Position numbers and translations under genes: made by a program. The notes below the pieces were generated by a model, which worked only from the letters and a program-made list of their open reading frames with translations, did no database searches and was not told the origin of the DNA. Source: Nipponacmea schrenckii (taxonomy: Eukaryota; Mollusca; Gastropoda; Lottiidae). Taken from it: DNA of 64,000 bases. This document shows, piece by piece, positions 43,857 through 60,300 of this stretch. Within the stretch, counting starts at the first letter, position 1. Each line of letters starts with the position of its first letter. Location of the stretch: the NCBI GenBank assembly GCA_030562195.1, contig JAUJPP010000005.1:7870826-7934825 (forward strand), written 5' to 3'.

Positions 43857-46520
43857 ATGTGGTTAGAAACCAGTGCTCTTATCGTGTGTCTTGGATTATC
43901 CAACGCCGCCGTTTCCTGGCAGCTGCTTCCATTCGAAGGAGATTGTACTAAATTTTATTTCCAAATCGGTCCCAACTCAGTCTTCAAGTTCGAGCTGAAA
44001 TGCCGCAAGGATCAAACGTTTTCTGCCACCACCAAACAATGTGTGACCAAGTTTGGTCGGTTAGATGACTGCAGCATGCGATCACCTCCGGAACTTATAG
44101 GTTAGTATCTTCTTTTACACTCTATACACAGGACGTAAAACTCCATTCATTTCATTTACAGTGTATACACTCTCGGTCAAATTGTCACTGGCATCGTTAT
44201 TCTCTTTACCTTGAAGGGGGTGGGGGTGATGTCGAAACCAAGTCATCTAATAGCTGTTACCAATAGAGCTGTTCCGTCAAGGTTAGGTTTCGGGAAAAAG
44301 AGGAATTGATACTCCCAGATATACAGACCTAGGGTGAAACAAATATTTTATTGAGAAATTGGGATAAAGAGCAGGATCTGCTGGATATTTATATCTTCTG
44401 TTCTGATCTGAAATTAGATTAATCAGAAATTTGTCTAATGATGAGAAGTGTGTCAAAAAGGGGAGTGAACGTCTTAGAAAATGTGTTGAAAAAAAGTCCT
44501 ATCTTCCTATTTTAATATAACTTAACACATTCCCTTAAACGGTCGCTGTCATCTTACAATTTACAATGCTTTGATTTTTTTTAAATCATATAAGTCATCT
44601 TGAACAACAAAATATCAAATAGTCTCATCTCACTTAACGCCATTGTGGATTTCTTGATCGGATAACGCCTCTGATACTTAAGTTGTTTATATCGAGATCG
44701 GATAACGCCATTGATACTTAAGTTGTGTATATCGAGATCGGATAACGCCATTGATACTTAAGTTGTGTATATCGAGATCGGATAACGCCATTGATACTTA
44801 AGTTGTGTATATCGAGGTCTGATAACGCCATGGATACTATAAGGTCGGTAAGCGTCTTTTTAGATATCGAGGACGGATAAAGTCATTGTGGTTATTAAAG
44901 TCGGATAACGCTATTGATATTCAGTTAGAATAACGCCGCTGTTAGGTCAGAAAATGTATCTGGGGATATCAATCTCGGATAACGACAGAATGGAAACCTA
45001 GGTGGGATAACCTCATTGAAAAACAAAAGTAGAACATTTTTCAAAAAAGCGAATGGCTAGTGACTACTATTATTTTTATGACATCTTGGTTCGCCCTTTG
45101 AACAAGTAAAGTAACAATACGATAGTATCAAGAAAACCTTAAGTCAACAGAAGGTTAAAAGTATTACCACTATAATGACGTCTGGACCACCTGGTTTAGT
45201 GACGAGGTGTTAGAACATCTTAAGAAACCAGTATTAATTCCCCGGTACACTGTTTGAATATTAAAAATCTTTGTTATTCTTTTCTTGATTAACTTTCTTA
45301 AAATAGCGTTTGGATTGAGATTAATTCAATAACGGCTTTAGTGCATTTTTAACTCATTGCAATAGCGAAAGGTCTTAAAGGGATGACGTCACTAATCCCG
45401 AAAAAGTGCGTTTTCAGACAAGGTTCTTCACGATTAGTGACGTCATTAAAAAAAATTTATTATTCCAATATATTGCAAATTCGGAGATACCCGAAGCTGC
45501 ATTGCAAGCTATTTTCTTGTTACCTCAAAATACTTTCATATATATTTTCATTTGTTATTCCAGCCCGATCTTACGACGAGGGTAAATCTATTTGTAACAC
45601 TGACCCAACAGCTGTATTCGCTGACGAAGAAAACTGTGCTGGGTTTTATAATTGTTCTAAAGTCGTGGTTGACGATACGGGAAACCTCCCACCATTCCGA
45701 GATGAGTGTCCCTACCCAGCCTTATTCGATAAGGTCAACAAGCGATGTGATTTCGACTATACAGCTATTGAACCTCAATGTGGAAACAGAAAAATTAAAC
45801 CCAGTCCATGTAAGTATGAAAACCAGAATCACAGGCTTTCTTTTTAGAGAGTCGCATAATACAGAAGAGATCAATGCCAAGATGTATTGGCTAAGGACTA
45901 GCTGGTAGAAAGGATCTTCGCGAACTTAAGTTGTTATCCTTGTAAAATCAATACCAAGAGGTTTGCTCAAAGGATCAGCTGGTAGAAAGGATCCTTGTGA
46001 ACCTAAGTTGTTATCCTTGTAAAATCAATACCAAGAGGTTTGTCCAAGGACCAGCTGGTAGAAAGGATCCTTGTGAACTTAAGTTGTTATCCTTGTAAAA
46101 TCAATACCAAGTGGTTTGGCCAAGGATAAAAATGGTAGAAAGGATCTTTGTGAACCTAAAGGACTAATCTTATTAAACCATTGCCAAGAAGAACTGCATA
46201 GGATAATATCACTTAGTAATTCATTTCAAAACTTTGAGTGTACTTTATCATTTGTTTTTGCAGGTGACCAACTACAAAACCAGTGTCCACGGGCTCACTG
46301 TATCCCGTGTGGGGTAAGATACCCAAACTGTGTGGGTAAACGAAATGGTTTCCAGGAGTGGGAGGGTCGATCATTTTCGCCGTACTATGCCAACTGCCAT
46401 AATGGTCGAACCCTAGAGGCTGGAACTTGTGCTCGATCCCGAAGTGGTTCACCAAGAATTTTTTCACCAACGCAACAAGAATGCGTTGATGTCGATGCTA
46501 AAACCCTCTTCGGCAACTAA
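43857..46520 (+). CDS. Secreted chitin-binding (peritrophin/CBM14-type) protein
   Basis: Three exons: 43857-44100, 45564-45809, 46264-46520 (747 bp, 248 residues), both introns phase 1. Residues 1-18 form a signal peptide (MWLETSALIVCLGLSNAA). Residues ~92-154 form a typical type-2 chitin-binding domain: six cysteines with CAGFYNCSK and ECPYPALFDKVNKRCDF, ending PQC. The segment before it (FEGDCTKFYFQIGPNSVFKF to DDC) and the one after it (CVGKRNGFQEWEGRSFSPYY, CHNGRTLEAGTCA, FSPTQQECVD) look like diverged copies of the same fold, each encoded by its own exon. Such proteins bind chitin outside the cell, in gut lining, shell, radula or immune contexts; which of these applies cannot be told. 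The phase-1 exon boundaries between domains fit domain duplication. Confidence 0.85.
44640..45010 (+). repeat. 40-bp minisatellite in intron 1 of the chitin-binding gene
   Basis: ATAACGCCATTGATACTTAA and GTTGTGTATATCGAGATCGG, about 4 good copies to 44830, then degenerate GGATAACG words to about 45010. Confidence 0.82.
45870..46175 (+). repeat. ~76-bp repeat, about 4 copies, in intron 2 of the chitin-binding gene
   Basis: AATCAATACCAAGAGGTTTG, CCAGCTGGTAGAAAGGATCC and TGTGAACCTAAGTTGTTATC. Same family as 2045-2210, 2850-3080 and 48315-48790. Confidence 0.88.
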
Positions 46521-48310
46521 ACTTTGATATATTTTGATATATGAATAATGATAAGCGCCCTATGATATCGAAGATCGCGTATATCATTATAAATATTAAT
46601 ATTGCATGTATTTACTTGCCATAATAACTTGTTTATATCTACACTGTAAAAAACCACTGTGATTATTTCGCCATATATTATAATAACGAAATCGAATAAC
46701 GAAAATAGAGTGATTTTTCACTTGATATTTAATTCTTATCAAAAAAATTGACGTTGAATTTTGGCGAATTTTTACACAAACTTATGAATTTTTAAATTTT
46801 CACAACACAAGGTTTATTAATCAAAAAATTTGACGATAAATTTTGGGAGACAGTAAAATTCGTCTCTGGATTTTTAACGTGTTATTACAACAAAAAAAAT
46901 ATGATGGCAAATTTTCACGAACACAAACAATACATATAAATTTGTTAAAACGACTTAAAAAAAAATCCATTTTTTATCTGTTAAACTTTCATTTTCTTAT
47001 ACTTTGATGATCTGTAGAAATATTTATTATTTTTTTATTATCTCTCTGTATATAGCGTATTAAACTTTTGTCTCAAAATTTACTTTTCAATCCCTTAGAT
47101 GTGATATATTTCGTCACTTTGAAATATTGTGGTGGGTGAAGTTGATAACGTTATAATCGTACATTAAAGGCGCAATGAAATGGAGTTTTGCGTCCTACTA
47201 TTCTGCATATAATGGGCTAAAGTAAATATAAAGTGAGTTTTGCTTCCTTTTGTGCATATTAAAGACGTGGAGTATGTGAAATATGTATGATTGATTCACA
47301 TGTCGGGTCAATAAAGTGGCCTCCACCCCCACGAAGCAATCTCACCCCCTGGGGTCGGTATCACTTCATGTCACTCCTCAACTAGGATTGTTAGCTTTAG
47401 ATTTTCTTAAGATGATCTTTGATGACCACGCGACGAAGTCATTTAACAACACCCACCCCTAAGAAGCACCCCCCCCCCCCTCCCAGTGTAAGATCTGCAC
47501 AACTGACTAAGGCAATGACACCAGGACTGAATTGGTATCGAGGTTTATAATGTTCATCCTGGGTCTCAACCTCCCCTAACAAAGTTCAAAAACTAGAAGC
47601 TCTCTGAACGCATGTCAGAGTCAGGCCCATAGCAAAAAAAAAAACAATCCTGGAATCTTTCATGCTCCCTTGGAAAAATTTTGGATAGAGTTCTTTCAGA
47701 GAACGTCATTTTTTCTGCCCCCTCCCCCTTACAGTAATCGATGCCCGACACTTAGGTATGGGAGCTGGCTATGGGCCTGGTCTGAATATTCTGAGGTACC
47801 AAAATCAAAATGTTTACTGTACTTAAGAAGGTTTTGAGAGAGGATGACTGATGGGGCTCTAATCTATCTAAGGGGGGGGGGGCGTCCGGTCCCATGGGCT
47901 TTACCCTTCCGACGGTCTCATCATGAAATAGGGCATTTAAATGTTCATTTCTTTTCCCAAAAGACGTAATTAACGACGTTTTTAACGACGTATTTAACCG
48001 GCCATGACCCGTTTGTACCAATAGTAGATAAAACAGGCGTATACCAGTAACAAATATTCTTACAAAGTTCTTTAATAAACAGATTTCTATTCTTGCAAAG
48101 TTCTTTAATAAACAGATTTCTATTGACTTTTATCTGTCATAATACAATTCGTACCAACTTATCTCCTCAACTAGGTTTTGTTTGGTACAGTTCAAATTTA
48201 ACACCACTTCAAAATCTTGTAATGTTTATAAGTTCAAATATTCGTTTCGTTCCATTCATTTTATCTCAAGTATATTATAGTATGTACTTTGTCAACTCCT
48301 ACTCCGACTC
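46521..48310. other. Intergenic; one element A fragment
   Basis: A head fragment of element A at 47170-47230 (GAAATGGAGTTTTGCGTCCT, ATAATGGGCTAA), poly-C at 47469 and poly-G at 47873. No gene supported; the minus-strand open frame 47752-48021 has no recognisable domain. Confidence 0.4.
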
Positions 48311-48314
48311 ATCG

Positions 48315-48790
48315 GGATAATCTGGGAAAGATCAATGCCAAGAGGTTTGCCCAAGGATCAGCTGGTAGAAAGGATCCCTGTTACGACAGACTTGTGAACC
48401 TAAGTTGTTATCCTTGTAAAATCAACCCCAAGAGGTTTGCCCAAGGATCAGCTTGGTAGAAAGGATCCCTGTCACGACAGACTTGTGAACCTAAGTTGTT
48501 ATCCTTGTAAAATCAACCCCAAGAGGTTTGACCAAGGATCAGCTGGTAGAAAGGATCCCTGTTACGACAGACTTGTGAACCTAAGTTGTTATCCTTGTAA
48601 AATCAACCCCAAGAGGTTTGACCCCAAAGGGCCAGTTGTAGAAAGGATCCTTTGAACTGTTAACCTAAGTTGTTATCCTTGTAAAATCAATCTTCAAGAG
48701 GTTTGCCAAGGACAGTTGTAGAAAGGATCCCTGTTACGACAGACTTGTAACCTTGTTGTTAGTCCATTGTCCAAAATCAACTCCTCAATT
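48315..48790 (+). repeat. ~92-bp version of the 76-bp family, about 5 copies
   Basis: Same blocks as 45870-46175 plus an inserted CTGTTACGACAGACTTG block in each unit, so this array carries a lengthened unit. Confidence 0.88.
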
Positions 48791-48824
48791 GAGATTGTCA
48801 ACTAAAGGTTTACTGAAAGATGAT

Positions 48825-48900
48825 AAAACCAATTTTACAAGGACGGCGACATAAGCCTACTCCTTTTGGCGATTTATTGTCCCATCCCAACGTCAAGAAG
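48825..48900 (+). repeat. Tail fragment of dispersed element A
   Basis: AATTTTACAAGGACGGCGAC, ATAAGCCTACTCCTTTTGGC, GATTTATTGTCCCATCCC. Confidence 0.6.
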
Positions 48901-49089
48901 CTTTTCCCACCAATACACCGCACTTTTGTTCGGAAGTGTGACTGAGACTGGGTCAAGGTTGTGAGACTACAGCACATGGTTTCGATAAGATAACAGTTAA
49001 AAAACAAGACTTGGTTTCGAGACAGGCAGTTTCTAGGAAGGCCGTCAGTGAGGCAGGTAGGTTCAAGTCAATTTTTTAGTGTTAAAGCC

Positions 49090-49145
49090 GTCAACTTGCT
49101 TTCCACCTTGTCAATGATGCAGGTCGGTGAGTTTGGCAAGAAACA
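49090..49145 (+). repeat. Fragment of dispersed element B
   Basis: CTTTCCACCTTGTCAATGAT then GCAGGTCGGTGAGTTTGGCA; related to 19565-19645 and 50665-50745. Confidence 0.5.
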
Positions 49146-49291
49146 AGCGTCTAGTCAATAAAACGAGAATCCGTATACTTCAGAAAAAGTTAATGATCCC
49201 TCAATAGTTTGGACCCAAACAAAGAGTAATTCATTTGAAAATATAAGTTTTTTTGGTTTTTTTTACATCGCTGAAATCAACAGTTCCCAAG

Positions 49292-56285
<6,994 letters not shown>

Positions 56286-56287
<2 letters not shown>

Positions 56288-56291
56288 TAAA
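56286..56291 (+). other. Polyadenylation signal overlapping the GH9 stop codon
   Basis: TGTTAATAAATC: the TAA stop (56285-56287) shares two bases with AATAAA. If used, the 3' UTR is only a few tens of bases. Confidence 0.5.
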
Positions 56292-56389
56292 TCATATTTA
56301 TGATTGTCACTATTGTTTTCAAAGGGCAATAACTCGTTATGGATATAACTCCCACTTAAACCTCGGCACATTTGAGAACTATTTATCTT

Positions 56390-56545
56390 CTGAATGAAAA
56401 TGAAATATATCAAGTTCTACGTCCTACTCTCCTACACCTAATGGGTTAATGCAGACGGATTTCCAACCGTCGAGGGATCTTTAACGTGCACAGCCTGTAA
56501 CACCCGGGGCCTCGGTTTTTTGTCTCATCAGTACGAATAGACACT
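56390..56545 (+). repeat. Copy of dispersed element A
   Basis: AAATATATCAAGTTCTACGT, CCTACTCTCCTACACCTAAT, then CCGTCGAGGGATCTTTAACG, TGCACAGCCTGTAACAC and GGCCTCGGTTTTTTGTC. The middle is deleted. Confidence 0.75.
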
Positions 56546-56639
56546 TTTTTCAGTCAGTACCTCCTCCTGTATCAGCGATAAGTTAAAGTACTTGTGATCG
56601 AATATTTGCACTATTGACAGCTGGTTAGCCCTAAATAGG

Positions 56640-56800
56640 ATAACTCAATCGTAAGTTTGTCGCCTGCTAGGACAGTGGGATCGTAAGCTTGTTGGATAGT
56701 CGTCTGCTGGGATATTGGGGTAGCTCCATCGTGAGCTTGTTGGATTGTCGTCTGCTAGGACAGTCGTATAGCTCAATCGTAAGCAGCATGGATGGCAGTC
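56640..56800 (+). repeat. Degenerate ~55-bp repeat, about 3 copies
   Basis: AGCTCAATCGTAAG, TTGTTGGAT-GTCGTCTGCT and AGGACAGT words recur. Located between the convergent GH9 and LTN1 genes. The rest of 56800-57314 shows nothing I can support. Confidence 0.5.
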
Positions 56801-57314
56801 TGAAGTACCAATGTTACATTGGTTAAATACGTGTAAGTACAAACAACATGATAGTAGTAATATCTTTTCTTTGGGTAAAACAGATTTGATATGATAACAA
56901 TTATTATTATATATTTTATAATTTAAAAACAAGTTTCAGATTAAAATACAGCTCAAGATTTCTATGGGTTACTTTACTCGAACCACGATCTGACAGCATC
57001 CCTCAGTTAAATGAGTTCGAACTCAAGTATCAGTGATCAACGACGTAATATTCCAAGTTACATATAACCTGATATATACCTGTTATATACATAACCCTGA
57101 TTTAAAGAAATACCTTAATTGGATTAAATTTAAAATCAAGAATTATGACACACTTCAACTTTAAACTAACAAACGAGTTATGTCCCTTCATCAAGGCAGA
57201 AGTACATGGAATGGCGCAGATTTTAATTGAAGTGTGTGGTCGCCGGGGCCGAGGTGGTCGCCACCAAGCACAGGGTTGTAACTCAATCTTGCAACTGTAT
57301 TCTAAATGAACAGA

Positions 57315-60300
57315 TCAAAACAAATTTCTACACAAAGGACAAGTCGAGTTCATACTGGTGCTGAACCATTTATAGAGACAGGCAGAATGGTACTTCTTCT
57401 TGCACGTACGACATTGTAGCTTCGGAAGCTGAAACGTGGTGCCGTGCAGAACCGAAAAGCAGATCATGCAGTCTTCCACACCGTCGAATCGCTTGTCAAT
57501 ATTCTTCTTCCAAAGCTTCAAGCCCTCAATAATCGTACCATTTTGATGCTGAAGAAATATATTCAGTTGAAGTAGCCAGCGATCCCATTGAGCCTGGGTA
57601 GCACCGACTCGCTTGTCGCTGTTGACAGCTATTACGCCCAGTGGAAAGTTCTCCGGAAGTGTGATCGTCACAACTATCTTAACTTCCGCCATGATGTAAG
57701 TAGCGACCACTTCTCTAGTTGATGGACGTGGCTTAATGGTGATGCCTTCCAAATCATCCGACGAAGGTAAGACGGAAGAAATTTCATCCGAACATAGCAT
57801 TGGACTCATAAATTTGCTGGTGAACTTTTCAACGTGTGACGAGGTCTTCCGATCCAAATCGGTCCACCATTGACGAACCAACGCTGGAGTCGTCTCTAGA
57901 CATTGGTAATACAACTCAAATGATATCTGCTGAAGATCGTGCGTCCCGTTCTCCATCAAATGTTCGGAAGAGATTTTGAAGTCTCCGGCAGAAGAAGTTC
58001 TCTCGGGCGGAAGAAGTGTGAACAGATGACTAAGAAACTTGGAAAAAAGATTAGATTCTTTAAGATAACTTGCATACATTGCCCTGAATTGTGGATTGGC
58101 AGTTTTAAAGAGGTAAAGCACCAGCTTCCAAGACAACAAATATCCAAAAGTATACTGATGTTCTTCAGTATTGTCATCGACGGTAACATAGTCACCGATG
58201 GAATGATCAGCCAGCAAAATTTCCAAAGCATCGCTACACTTTCTGATAACATCCATGATTGCTTTTGGTGGAGATTTCACACAAGCTTCCTCCGCGAAGG
58301 ATGTAGGGTCCTCTTCGGGTTTCTCTGAGAACAAAGACTCTTCGTTCATGAGCTTTTCGACCATGTTAAAGGCTGTGGTCTGGACATTTGAACGGGAACT
58401 TATCAACAGCGGACAGACGTGATTCAGAAGAGTTTGTGTATTTTGGGAAAGTGCGGGATCATCTTCAGCAGAAAGATACGTTGGTAGTTTGTGCTTTAAA
58501 ATTTGGTCCCTGGAACATCTAGAAAGAGCTGCGCCCATGGAGTCAACAACAGTTTTCTTGAACACATCATCCGAGTCCGATTGATCCGTTGCAAGGGACA
58601 CGTACCGCGGGAGCAGCTCACCGTACAGACCTTCACAGAAGAACTCGTCCCACTCTGTTAAAAGTTTCGGTGGGAAATACATCGGCCGGCATTTGGAAGC
58701 TGCAAGCATGCAGTGGGAGACTCTGGTAAGGAGGTTGCAGACAGTAACAGCAAAAAGCACAGCATGGACTTCGAGATTGTCGTACGAGTCATAACTGGTC
58801 ACCTTGGCTACCCAAGCCACCAATGCACAGAGAATACAATCCCAGTCCTTATCAGACAACAGATCCGTACAATTATCCACAACGAATGATAGAAACTTCA
58901 TTATCTCAATATTATTTACAATTTTAACTAGTTCATCAGTATCGTCATCAGCAGTCATAAAAAGCTTTTCATCCGATTCTCTCCAGACCAACAGCTGCTG
59001 CAATATGTCCCTACACAGCTTCTCTGAATACTGCTTCTCCTGTGGATGATCCTGCAGAATTCTCAAACAAGATAAAGACAACGACAAACTTTTTGATGGT
59101 TGCCAAAGGTCAGTTGTCTTCGTCGACCGCAAAAAGTTCGTAACCTGAGCAAGCAGTAAGACTCGCACACCTTCTACGGAAAACAGTGGAAGCAAGACTT
59201 GAAGAGTGTGGAACCTTCCGCTACTCGGCATTCCACCGTCTTTCAGCAACTCCGCTTCCTCGAGATCGAAAAAACTTGGAACTATTTGCTCGTACATGCA
59301 ATTGAGGTAGACAGCATCGAATTCGCCATGTTCCAAAGCAGACTTTTTCGCTTCTTGGAAGATTTCCTTGACATCCTGTTCCGAAATCTCTTTGATGATG
59401 AAATCCACATTTGATTTTAATTCATCTAGGTGCTTCAACAACATTTTTTCATCTTTCGAAGACTCAAAGTTCATTACTTTCTTCACTAAAGCCAAGCCTC
59501 TGAAGACGCTTAAGAGACATCTCTTTTCGAAGGTCTTCAATGCATCTGAACCTTGATTTTTTATATCAAAGGATGAATTGATGGTGAACATCTGTTTCAT
59601 CAACTTCAAGTTGAACATCGTCTGATGTATGACTACTAGAAGATTGGGTAAAGAGTTAGAAGAATGGTTGGTGAAGCCGTCGGTGATGGAGACCACATTC
59701 TGGTGGACATAAATCAAACTAAGAAGATACTTCAACTCGGGAGTGTACCGCTTGTCAATGAACAGCCTTTGAAGCAACAGCTCAAAGAGATCTTCAGCAT
59801 ATTCATCATCTTTCAAATCTGTAAAAAGCATCTCAAACAAAATTTCTAAGTTTCGCAGTACTCGTTCAAAAAGCTCAGAAGTGGTGTCCTGGGACAGGGT
59901 GGTCTGTTTTAATACATCACAAGCCATCTCAACAAATGGTCCATTGTAAATCGCAATTCTGTTATATTTCAATAAAGCTTGTAATCCCTTGGTCCACGCT
60001 TCTTCACAGCTATCCAAAACGGACTCCTCTAGTTTGATATTGGTATCAAAGCTGATCCCAAACAATGAAATCATGAGCTCCTCGGTGGCAGTCTGACAGA
60101 GTATACCCTTCAGATTATCAAAAAATGAGCAGGCAGCTTTAGTGACGAACTGAATAGCTTGATTCACAGTGCTTTTCTTACTGGAGTTCTTCATATGGAC
60201 CACTAGCTCTTGACCAATGGAGAACAAGATGCTTTCAGCACAGTGCGAGTTGAAAACTGATTCTTCTTCGCACACAGCCAAGACGGAGCTTATCACAGTC

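Noticed and set aside
47752..48021. 89-residue minus-strand frame
   Set aside because: Crosses a poly-G tract and has no recognisable domain.
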